Of a DNA stretch of 14,868 nt, positions 1 through 9,156 are shown piece after piece; the stretch's first letter is position 1; every line of letters begins with the position of its first letter. The stretch is taken from positions 1-14,868 of the forward strand of contig LXFE01003285.1 of assembly GCA_001929475.1 (NCBI GenBank). Direction: 5' to 3'. Below the pieces are notes generated by a model, which saw nothing but the letters and a program-made list of their open reading frames with translations, searched no databases and was not told the origin of the DNA. This DNA comes from Neolecta irregularis DAH-3 (lineage: Eukaryota; Ascomycota; Neolectomycetes; Neolectales; Neolectaceae). A program made the translations under genes and the position numbers.

Positions 1-1281
1 GACAACATCCTCAGAGATAAGGTCATACTCATAATATGCCATGAGTATTTTGGGAACAGCTGGAATAAGTTGAGGATAGTCCAAACCAACAAGTCGCTCA
101 GTCCCGCCTAGGAGAGCTTTCTGATGTTTTTCGGAAGTGATCATCTGTAAAGTTAGCTTATGCACGGCTGAATATACTGACTTTTTTCAATAACGGAGCC
201 TTGGGTCCGATTTGCTTGAGAATATTCTCATCAAACAAAGTCTGCGCAAGAACTTGCATCGTTCGATGTCGAGTCTCGATACCCAGTTCCGTGGCTTTCT
301 TGTAAACCTCTACGTCATTGACATTCTCTTTATTCTCTACAATCCAGTGTCCAAACTGAGAAAATGAATTATCTCCAGTCTCGTCTTCGCCATCTTCGTC
401 ATCATCACCGAATGCAGCCTTGGTAGCACCCCCTTCGAGAGCCTTTGTTCGAGCCTTGACGGCATCGGCAGAAAGATCGACGGCCCAGTCAACTAATTTA
501 TCTTGGTCTTCAATCTTGAGATCGGCTGTACTTTCTTGAATCTCTCGCGTAAATTCGTCATCACTTCCAGCGGGAATGCCTTCTTCTTCAGCACTAGCAT
601 CATCGGATCCGGCAAGTTCGACACCGTCTTCCCTGTCGGCGCCGTTCCTTTTGGGTTTCTTGGTTTTTCTCTCTTTTTCAGGAGGATTTTTCAGAATGGC
701 ACCATAAAGTTTATGACGAGGGTCTAGATGGGTTCGACTCCCACAAGCTTTACAGTCTCGAACAATAGATTTGTCTTTGGTAATAATCTTTTCGTCATTA
801 GCATAGGCAACGGGTTGTCAAACACACAAATTCCGTTTCCGGATTTTTGCAATCACCACAGAGAACAAACTTGGCAATAAAAACATCCAGAAGATCCTGA
901 AGCTTGCCAGCATCGTGTGCTCCATTGACAATATATCGATCGCTCTCAGCATTGGTGGAAGTTTGCGCGCCAAGTTCGAATCCGAAAAATTTCGTTACAT
1001 CTTTTGCATCAGTACTGTCATCAAATAACGGTCTTACAGATCGGAGATCGACAGAGGGATCTGCTTACTTCAGACATATTGGGAATAACGGTCTTGATTC
1101 CGTTTCCCTTACCCTCGATCTATGTTGTCATGAGTATACGTAGCGTAAAAGGTGGAACCTTTGATTGAATACGAGGCATCTTGTATCGGTAAAAGGTGTC
1201 ATTGACATCTCGTCGAATGTCTTGGAGACATTAGATTAATCTCACCCAAGTCTAAGGTAACATACTAAGTAAGCTCTGCAT
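1..1281 (-). CDS. TIF5: Translation initiation factor eIF5 (GTPase-activating protein for eIF2), 3' end outside window
   Basis: eIF5 stimulates GTP hydrolysis by eIF2 in the scanning 43S/48S complex and is cytoplasmic. My model has six exons on the minus strand: 1266-1281, 1159-1220, 1038-1119, 828-1000, 182-787 and <1-144, with introns of 45, 39, 37, 40 and 37 nt. It gives 361 residues before the window edge; about 60 C-terminal residues are probably missing. Seen: the N-terminal [19 protein letters not shown] motif, whose arginine at residue 17 corresponds to the catalytic Arg15 of the yeast protein; [27 protein letters not shown]; a C4 zinc ribbon (Cys101, 104, 123, 126); an acidic linker; and the start of the C-terminal W2/HEAT domain ([17 protein letters not shown]). 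The 16-nt first exon was chosen because GTATGT follows it and splicing restores the conserved N-I dipeptide; its ATG context is weak. The stretch [10 protein letters not shown] differs from the usual SRPP form. Identity is sure; the first exon is less so. Confidence 0.95.
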
Positions 1282-1285
1282 CAAG

Positions 1286-1324
1286 TTAGCCAGTCTGATT
1301 AAGCGGAACAAGACATACACCCAT
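1286..1324 (-). promoter_or_regulatory. Possible upstream ORF in the eIF5 leader
   Basis: A 12-codon frame (MGVCLVPLNQTG, then TAA) ends four bases before the proposed eIF5 start codon. Its ATG has an A at -3, a better context than the main ATG (T at -3). Whether transcription starts upstream of it is unknown. eIF5 controls start-codon stringency, and upstream ORFs are known in animal eIF5 mRNAs, so a regulatory role is plausible but unproven. Confidence 0.35.
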
Positions 1325-3017
1325 ATTTAGTAGCGTTGGATTTTGTTTTGATATTTATTGATGAATCGATTATCGAGTAGAAGAGTGTTTTAGAGACGAA
1401 AGCATAAACAGAGCAGTTTGTTTTAGCAGGGGCTACTCCTAGAAGAGGCTTTGCGATGTTTCGAGCGTATGTGCTGATTTCTTCTTTTTGAAAAATTTGG
1501 GGGAAAATGCATGTACTAGCTGTCGATATTCTTTATGGCGGTGTATTTGTGCTTCAGATTACGAACAGCAGTGGGTTACTTGGATTGTATGCAGTTGTAA
1601 GCACAGAAGATGGGAAGAGAAACGGAGGTTGCAATATTTTGGGCGCGCCTTATATCTGTTGCAGATGGGATCAGTGTAAATTATCCTTAATTGTTCTCAT
1701 TAAGGAAGCGAATCAGCCTAATTGATGGGATTTCTCTACATTTCTCTTTTCGGGCGGGTTGAACGACATTAGACGCAGCTTGGTAGTCGTTCTGTACAGC
1801 AAGGGGTTTTATTTATTGCTTGGCTAAGAATGTCAAAACAGTCTGACAATTCTTAATCAGCCTCGCCAAACAAGGAGGAAATCGAGGATAGTGCCATCCG
1901 TTCTATATAGCAGGTGTTCTTGCATTGTACAGTCCACCGCAACAGCCGATAACCTAGATCTGAGTGCTGAGACCCGAAAGCAGGCTCAGTATGAAATTTA
2001 TACACTAGCGAGACCACAGAATTGCAAATGCATTTATATACATAGGCGAAGCTTCTATAGCGTAAGGCTCAGACACGTGGCACTCGGTCTCCAAGTTACA
2101 TAAAACCTCCTTTAATAAAGAAATCAAGGGGTTTCACGAGAACATCGTAACAGCGAGTGATTAGTTCCAAAGACAGTTCCACGTTCAACAATGCACCGTG
2201 TCAGGCGATATGTTTTCACGACGAACACTAGAACTTCCATCACCGATCAGCAGATTCATTTTTGACAATATTTGGCTCTGGGTGTTGATAAGATTGCAGT
2301 CCTGATTCGTAGTTCTTAAACGAGGCCTGTGTGAGTTTGGAGAGGCGACATGTTGCACTAGCAGAGGAGCCAGTTGAGACAGGATGCATTCAAGCGCAGG
2401 GGCCGTGTGCTAGAACGCATTGTGATGGATGCAACATGCAGTTGTGTGAAATTTGATGTATAGTTGAACTATTCTATATGGACCGGGAAACTGCGTCCGA
2501 GCGCTATAACTACGAAGGCAGATATAATCATAAGGAAAGCTAGTGCTGCTGGTGAAACTGGATAGGCGGTCAACTATTCTAATTCGACCCAAGATATGGT
2601 GTCCGGATTCTATAAATATGAAGGGAACAACCCTGCATGGAGGGATACTGAGATGTTGATTACACAAAGGGTGCGGCACGAGTGGCGGCCGATATCGGGA
2701 TGGATTTTAGTTTTGCACCCCAACAGAAAACCGCAGATCAACATTTCTGGGAAATCGAGGGCCTAGTCTAGCCAATTGAGCAAGTCGGAGAGAAAGTTCT
2801 GTGTGGAAAAAAGTTCCAGAATCACGAAGGAACCCCTAAAACCGCGAAGAGATTTACTATTATTCACAGACGAATGTAAGTATGATTTACAAGACAACTA
2901 CCGCCAGCTTGTATCTGGAATAGGCGTGACGTATGGCCCACTTGGTCTCTGGCCACTTTTGGGATCGTAAAGTTGGGAGACGCGTCCATTATGGCAGACT
3001 TGGCAAAACAGACGAAT
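1325..3017. other. Long intergenic region, no recognisable gene
   Basis: About 1.7 kb between the eIF5 start and the end of the Ecl1-like gene. It must hold the eIF5 promoter on its left side and the 3' end of the Ecl1-like transcript on its right. Open frames on both strands are all under 90 codons, match no domain I know, and cannot be chained through 35-47 nt introns into a sensible protein. I saw no tRNA B-box, no clear snoRNA boxes and no terminal or tandem repeats. A lineage-specific non-coding RNA cannot be excluded. Confidence 0.6.
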
Positions 3018-3443
3018 TTAGCCGTCGTTCTGCTTGAGGGAGCTGTAGTAAAACATCTTTTTGAGGCCGGAGGAGGCTGAGAGGGCAGCGATTGGGTAGC
3101 TCCACTGCTTTTCGTAGGAGGGCGGCGGGCGGGTCCTGGGGACTGCGGGAGACAAGGGAACGACGAGGGCGGGGCTCTTTGGGCTTTTTGGCGCATAGGC
3201 ACTGGTGACGAGGCAGGGCAGTGCACCGGAGGAGCGGTCTCTGGACGGCGGCGAGCCCGAGTCTGAGTCCGTGTAGGCGCGGGAATAGGCGGGCGCATCT
3301 TGGCTGCGACAAGTCTCTGAGCAGTAGAGCACGGAGCAGTTTGGAATAAAGATCTGGCGGTCGCAGACTGCGCTGGGCGGGTTAGCAGGCATAGAGCAGC
3401 AGCGGATACCAGAACTGCAAGAAGGAGGGCTGAGCCATAGCAT
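3018..3443 (-). CDS. Ecl1-type zinc-binding protein (lifespan regulatory factor family)
   Basis: Ecl1-family proteins are small fungal zinc-binding proteins. In fission yeast they extend chronological lifespan and respond to nutrient limitation. Two exons are proposed, 3410-3443 and 3018-3367, split by a 42-nt intron (GTATCC...CTAAC...CAG) with a perfect branch-site motif. The product is 127 residues. The core is Cys9-SSV-Cys13-DRQ...LY-Cys27-SET-Cys31-RSQD, the paired-cysteine knuckle of this family, followed by a Ser/Pro-rich tail ending GLKKMFYYSSLKQ. The intron is a multiple of three with no stop, so the unspliced frame also reads through; that form (141 aa) has Ser where the first cysteine should be, which favours splicing. 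An in-frame TAA precedes the ATG. GC at third positions is about 77%, well above the neighbours. The gene lies 120 bp behind VPS72 on the same strand. Family assignment rests on one short motif. Confidence 0.66.
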   Translation of the reverse strand: MLWLSPPSCSSGIRCCSMPANPPSAVCDRQIFIPNCSVLYCSETCRSQDAPAYSRAYTDSDSGSPPSRDRSSGALPCLVTSAYAPKSPKSPALVVPLSPAVPRTRPPPSYEKQWSYPIAALSASSGLKKMFYYSSLKQNDG

Positions 3444-3563
3444 ACACAGATGCGAGGGTGGTGGTTAAATAGCGATTCCAACAGCGAGCGGTGCGATAAG
3501 GGCTGATAACAACCCGCAGCCGGAAGCGAGACCAGCCCTATCACAACAAAGTACTTATCCGGC

Positions 3564-4854
3564 CTAAAATGGGCCCGGCACTCCCCCAGCCCTCCTGCCG
3601 TCCACAAAAATGCAAAACGCCAGGCTGTATGCAACCTGCCCTTGCAGAATGCCGCGAATTGTGCGGTACTCACTTAGCGAATGGTAGCCAATGCCAGACA
3701 TCGGATCGCGGTATCGAGCCTCCCGTCCGCTAATAGGACAAACGTTGCGTTTAACTTCTGGCACAAATTAGCTCGACATCCAGCCCAGCGGGCCACAATA
3801 CTCGTCGGTTTGGATGTCGTGTCAAACAAAACTTGCTTGACAGTCGAGGGATCCCGCAGAAATGCAGGGTCAAAGTTGTCCAGGATCACCGTGCTGCGCT
3901 CGTAAAGGTCATGCCACTGCTCCTGCTCCTCTCTTTCAGAAACACCTCCCATTCGATTTTCGCCAGCTGCCACTTGCTCTTCCGTGCCACCCCCGGCCAG
4001 AGTATCCTCGTGAGCTGGCGGCATAGGTGTGTACTCGGTGATTTTCGACGACTTCCACGATATAATCGGCTCGTCAATTACCCGTTTCTTGGACAGGATG
4101 GCATCCCGGTCCTGCTTCCGCATCGCCTCGAGCTCAACGATCCGCTTCAGCGAGGCCACATTTTTCCTCTCGGTTACAACAGCCTGTGCTAGTCGCTCTT
4201 TTTGTGTCATTTTCTTTTCAATGACTCGTTCCGGGATAACCATTTTAGACTGTAGGGTAAGAATATGCTTCATTCTCGCATACCCGGCGCTCCCTGTTTC
4301 TCTTCAGCTTCTCATCCAGCACTTCTGCATTTTGGACTGTGGCTCCCCTCGAGCTCCGACGTCGATTCGCACGGTCCTGTACTTGATGCACCCGGAGACT
4401 TGCTTTGATCTGTGGCCTTGCTTCGTCCACTTGCTTCGATCCTGCTGCTGCTCGCGGTCTCACAACAAATTCCACAGCTTTCCGTTTTTTCGCCTTTTGT
4501 GCTTCTTTGACTTCCTGAGCCAGCTTGCGCTCGCCTTCATCTTCTGCCACTTCATCATCCTCTGCATCATCGAAATCTGATTCTACTTCGTCTTTAAATT
4601 CATCTACCTTGTCAATAGATAGAAACTCTGCTACGTAGTATAATACCCACACCAGCGAATTCTCGGTCATTTTCATCCTCCTGAAAGATCTCTTCCACTT
4701 CGAGCTGCTGACTGAGTATATCATGCAAGCGATTCCCAGCCGTCGACCGCCTCTGACGTCCGTGCACAAGGGCTTCAGGGAGTTTGATATCTGTTTCTTG
4801 CAAATTGGTTTCTGAATCTGAATCTGGGTCTATTTCCATCTCATCACCGCTCAT
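3564..4854 (-). CDS. VPS72: Vps72/Swc2 (YL1 family), H2A.Z-binding subunit of the SWR1 complex
   Basis: Vps72/Swc2 is the nuclear subunit that hands the H2A.Z-H2B dimer to the SWR1 chromatin remodeller. Four exons: 4651-4854, 4284-4607, 3802-4249 and 3564-3757, with introns of 43, 34 and 44 nt; 389 residues. Seen: an acidic start; GRQRRSTAGNRLHDIL, the conserved H2A.Z-binding block; EIFQEDENDREF; a long acidic then basic stretch (ESDFDDAEDDEVAEDEGE, KAKKRK); the central block KKMTQKERLAQAVVTERKN; and the C-terminal YL1_C domain CPISGREARYRDPMSGIGYH, ending RRAGGVPGPF. The first intron is ambiguous: removing 4608-4650 or 4604-4646 gives the same protein. At 389 residues it is shorter than most filamentous-fungal homologues I know, mainly in the middle. 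It starts head-to-head with the PUF gene. Identity is sure; small shifts at exon edges are possible. Confidence 0.93.
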
Positions 4855-5250
4855 ATGGACCCTATGTGTTGTAGACGAGCTTGTAACTTGAATGATCTAT
4901 GGAATGTATGTAAATGAGAAAGGAGTTGGTTGATTTGTCGATCAAGTCGTGCCCCTACTACCAGGCGTGAGTCCCCAAAATCATTCAAAAGTCTCCACCA
5001 ACCCACTCTCCCCGTAGCCTTCCTGTTTTCCACCGTGCCGCCTCTTGGACAGATCTCGTCCTGCTGTTCTTGTTTAATTCCTGTCCAATTCCCTGTTACG
5101 GTTCCGTTTAATCTGATTTCAGGAGAAGCATTTCGTACTGGTGCTCCACCCCTTTTTCTCCCAGATCTAACTTTACTAGTCGTCGAGAATACGTATATCC
5201 TCGCCAGAAGGGTTTCAATCTTCAGCCATACAAACTTGAGTTAATCAGTA
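4855..5250. promoter_or_regulatory. Divergent promoter region between VPS72 and the PUF gene
   Basis: The 396 bp between the two start codons must contain both 5' leaders and promoters. The right half is rich in C and T on the plus strand (5000-5230), as is common in fungal promoters near transcription starts. No TATA box or known factor site stands out. Confidence 0.6.
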
Positions 5251-8200
5251 ATGAACAGTGACCGTGCCACTTCTTCAATTGCGCCAGAGACCTCCATCAG
5301 CGCCTCGAGTCAAGCTCACCAGCCCCAAATTCACCAGACCCCGCGAAAGGATCTTACCCCCATCAGTGCTGAGCGAGACAACGGAGCAGGCCCTCCACTA
5401 AATGAATCTAGATTCGTTCCTGTAAAGAGGTATGCGTGTCATGAAGCAAGGAGCCTATGCTGACGTGTTGCCACAGCAGAGCAAGAGAACTTCAGCATCA
5501 AGAAGGTGTCTTTTGGAGCCCTCAGACCACCATCGACAAGAACATTTCGTCCCTCTCGCGAGAGATCTCCAATCTCCGTGTTAGTGATTCGAGTCCAGAC
5601 GGATCCTCAAGAATGTCCGTCTCCAGCCGCATCAACCGATCCCGGGCCGGAACGCTGCCTTCAAAGTTTCCTTCTCTCTCGTCTGGTAGCAGCACTCCAG
5701 TCACTTCTGCTCGACAGACGCCCTTGCAGACTCCCATCGACGGAATCGCCGAAGAGTCAGAACAAAGCACAACCGGCACCCGGCACCGATCCGGATCGCT
5801 GCACCTTCCAGGAAAGCAGTCTTATACAGCCAATGGCCCGTTTGGACCGCAGCTCTTCTTTGCCAATCGCTACAATGACCGCTCCAACCTGCCGTCCTCG
5901 CCTGCTCAGTCAAACTTCTCAAAGGACGACGAACACACACCCATGCGTCTCCTCAACTACCTGGGCATTGGAGAGACTCCTACGCCGCCCCGAGCGGTTT
6001 TGCACAACGAATCCACCGGGGCAAAGGTCACTTTCCAGGAACCAGCCGGCATCATCGCAGCATCGACAAACCAGCCCCGCCAAATTTCTCGATTCAGATC
6101 ATATTCCACCTCTGCAAAAGAGAATTACGAAGACGACTATGGATATGAAAACAATTATCACAATAACTTTAATCTTGCCGGTGGGTACGGTCCCTCGCGC
6201 ATGCGTTCCCGTACTGTAGGAGTATTAGATTCTCCACCGGCTCAACGAAAAGAATACGGAATGCGGTCTGCGGTAGATGGACAAGCTCAGTCCTCGGATA
6301 TGCAGATTAATGGTACACCCACTCAATATGGGTACGAAGTTCAGGTTTGACTTTCCTTCTTGTCGAGCTACTAAAGATTAGCCGGCCGTCATTTCTCATA
6401 TAATGGCCTCAAATCACGACATTTACAACGGTGATGAATTTTCGGACAATACAACGCCAACTCGAGCCCTTTGGCTCGGCAATATCCCGGCGTCCACGAC
6501 TCCATCGACTTTAACAGTTATGTTTAGTGCATACGGCAAAATCGAATCCGCGCGTGTCTTGACACATAAAAACTGCGGCTTCATCAATTATATGCATTTA
6601 GAATCAGCCATAAATGCAAGAAATCAATGTCAAAACAGAGAGATATTCCCCGGAAGCGGGCCAATTAAAATTGGTTACGCCAAGGTAAATTTTATTCTCA
6701 GAAAAGAGCTAAGTATAAGGAACCTCCAGCTGTGCAACAGTCATCTGCCATTCTAGCTCAATATACCGCAGATAATGACGACGAAAATGATGATTCTGGA
6801 TCTGTCTCGGCTGCTGATATGATTCCTGAAGTTCAAAAAATAGTCGAGCAACTCGGTGCTACCGGGGAAGAAATATCGGATATTATTGAAATGCTTCGAG
6901 GTGAACGAACATATATCAAGGATATCCCACCTACCGTCGATCCATCTCCATCTCGAATCTTTGACGCTGCTCGTCTTCGTGATTTACGAAAGCGCATTGA
7001 TAATGAGAGTCTGATGCCCCATGAGCTGGACAGTATCGCACATGAAATGCTTCCTGAAGTCGCCGAGTTATCCAGTGATTATCTCGGCAATACTGTCGTA
7101 CAAAAACTGTTTGAGAAATGTGAACAATCGACCAAGGTGCAAATGTTGAAAGAGATTTCTCCTCATCTTGCATCCATTGGTATCCGTATGTATTTCCAAT
7201 ACGTTCTCTTCTTTGACCATCAAGATAAGAATGGTACCTGGGCTGCCCAAAAGATTCTTGCGGTTGCAGATGATGACGAGCAGATCGAAATGGCAGTGCA
7301 GGGAATTCAGCCATTTGCTCCCACCCTTTTTCTCGACCAGTTTGGTAATTATGTCGTCCAGTGTTGTCTTCGCTTCAGAACACCTTGGAATAATTTCATC
7401 TTCCAGGCAATGGTTGATAAACTCGGAGAAATCGCTTCCGGTAGGTTTGGCGCTAGAGCTACAAGAGCCTGTCTAGAGAGTCAAGACGCAAGCAAGGCAC
7501 AGCAAGTATGTCTGACCTTTTTAAATGGTACTGACCATCACTAGTATCTACTTGCTGCCGCAATTACTCTGAACGGCGTCAAACTTGCGACAAACGGTAA
7601 TGGTGCCCTATTATTAACATGGTTGCTCGACACGTGCACGTTCTCGAATCGATACAGAGTTTTAGCTCCTCGACTTGCGTCTCATCTTGTTAATTTGTGT
7701 ACGCACAAATTAGCCTCCCTTACGGTTCTCAAAGTCGTTAATCAAAAGCATGAAGCAGATGCTCGAGAAGTTATCCTAAACGGACTCTTTTCTCCAGAAA
7801 AAAGTGAGGATCTCGAAATGATTCTATCAGATCCTAGTCAAGGACCTTCTGTGATCTTCAAGATCTTGACAACACCGTTTTTAGAAGGAGAATGGCGAAA
7901 GCGAATTGTTTCTGTTGTTCGTACGATTGCTCCTACAATCAAATCACAGTCGTCTCAGCAACTTCGCAGATTGTTGGAAGAAGTTGGTCTTTCCATTCGA
8001 GGCGCCACGGCTAGAGTTCAATTCGAGCAAAACCATCGACCATACCAGAGTCCCCCTCAAGTAACGGCACCCCGAGATTTCACTCCATCATCTGTTAACC
8101 CTGCTATGTTTTACGGAAACCAGATGGCTGGACCTTCTCGAGATATGCATGAGATGAACGGGAATGCTCCCCAACAGATGTTTTCATCAATGCAAGATCC

Positions 8201-8441
8201 AGGTCAGCTCGCGATGCTGCGCGCCATGCAATATCAGCAAATGAATGGGCTTAATCCATATATGCAACAGCAGATGTCATCGTATGGTGGCCAAAATCAC
8301 CAATTCGCGGTGCAAATGTCATCAAATATGAACAATCCAAATCCAAACGCTCCCACTTTTCAGCCTATGTATTCACAATCCCAGCATCCTATCTTCGCTT
8401 CCGCTCCGATTCATGAGCAGGACCGACGACAGGCACGATAA
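5251..8441 (+). CDS. JSN1: RRM + Pumilio (PUF) RNA-binding protein, JSN1/PUF2 type
   Basis: PUF proteins of this type bind mRNA 3' UTRs and control decay, translation or localisation. Six exons: 5251-5429, 5477-6344, 6382-6684, 6720-7185, 7225-7505 and 7545-8441, with introns of 47, 37, 35, 39 and 39 nt; 997 residues. N-terminal 350 residues: low-complexity Ser/Pro/Thr-rich, with the family blocks LLNYLGIGETPTPP and YSTSAKENYEDD. RRM at about 378-450: RNP2-like LWLGNIP, RNP1-like KNCGFINY. PUF repeats at about 545-830: repeat cores such as SSDYLGNTVVQKL, GIHKNGTWAAQKI, DQFGNYVVQCCLRF, SGRFGARATRACL and THKLASLTVLKVV. The tail is rich in Q, M and N. The intron at 7186-7224 restores the IGIHKNGTW motif and is stop-free, so unspliced RNA would insert 13 residues. 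The ATG at 6403 looks like a gene start but lies inside exon 3. RRM plus PUF is the JSN1/PUF2 architecture; the exact orthologue is not settled. Confidence 0.93.
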
Positions 8442-9156
8442 ATGTAAGGAACAAGTGCCGATTAACTCTTTGAGGTTTTTTTATTTCTTGTTTTTTTTAT
8501 CTATTATCAACATCGTCCATGATTTCTCTCTGCTTCTTCAAAAGGCTTGAATTTAGAGACGTGGGGGAGTAAATACTATAATCATTAAGGCTATCGAGAC
8601 AAAAAAGTGTAGTGTGATTTTGTGGGACCGGAAAGCTGGACAGAAATTTGGGGTTTCGCAGTTGTTTTGGTTTTGTTTTTTGTCTCATCTTTTTTTTCAT
8701 TTCCTTTTTTATCTAGTTTTGTCTTGTCTTTTTGTCTATTTCATAGTACTTTTATCCAATGTTGTGCGAGTAACTGGTTCATTCAATGAACTGAAATCAG
8801 TCATTCCATAAAGAATATTAGAATTGTCTACTCTACTTCAATCACGTAACATTTCGTATAGCACGTCTTTGTAAAATGTTTTGATCTCGGGGATTGGAGG
8901 TACAGAAACTTAACAGCTGAGGGCTATACATTTTGATGTGGCGATTGAAAAATATTGGAAATCGATCACAAATGTATTGTGTATGAAGGCCACTATTTGA
9001 ATGAAGCATTCTACTTTGAAAATATCAAGGATCTTTCTGCTGTGAATGATAACATGGCCGCATGTAAACAAGGTGTATATGTAAAAACTCTATTGGTAGA
9101 TCTCAATGGACAACACCCCATCCAGTCCCCTATTTTGAATCCATAAATAGCCGCAT
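8442..9156. other. Convergent 3' region between the PUF and CBS genes
   Basis: Both flanking genes end here, so it should hold two 3' UTRs. On the plus strand there are long T tracts (8477-8503 and 8663-8745), consistent with transcript-end signals. Short frames on both strands match nothing. In the minus frame ending at 9011 there is a faint, unconvincing likeness to the start of a CBS regulatory domain. Confidence 0.55.

Noticed and set aside
731-741. tRNA B-box-like GGTTCGACTCC
   Set aside because: It lies in the zinc-ribbon exon of eIF5 and has no matching A-box or cloverleaf.
1488-2103. Small plus-strand open frames as genes
   Set aside because: They are short, overlap one another in different frames and show no domain or coding signature.
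2410-2679. 89-codon minus-strand frame
   Set aside because: There is no recognisable domain, no extension through plausible introns and no codon bias.
2864-3673. 269-codon open frame on the minus strand
   Set aside because: It overlaps the last VPS72 exon and the Ecl1-like gene in a different frame; the other frames carry recognisable motifs and this one does not. It stays open because the stretch is GC-rich.
5506-6219. 237-codon plus-strand frame
   Set aside because: It is an out-of-frame shadow of PUF gene exon 2; the chosen frame carries family blocks and joins in phase to the RRM exon.
6403-6756. Separate RRM gene starting at an ATG
   Set aside because: The frame continues upstream without a stop to a 37-nt intron that joins it in phase to the preceding exon, giving the known RRM + PUF layout.
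8955-9146. 63-codon plus-strand frame
   Set aside because: It lies in the convergent 3' region, antisense to the end of CBS, with no known motif.
9011-9148. Remnant of the CBS regulatory domain in a shifted frame
   Set aside because: Only a vague likeness (GDWMG..., VFTYTP...AA); it lacks the expected FDQLPV-type motif, so I mention it only as a possibility.
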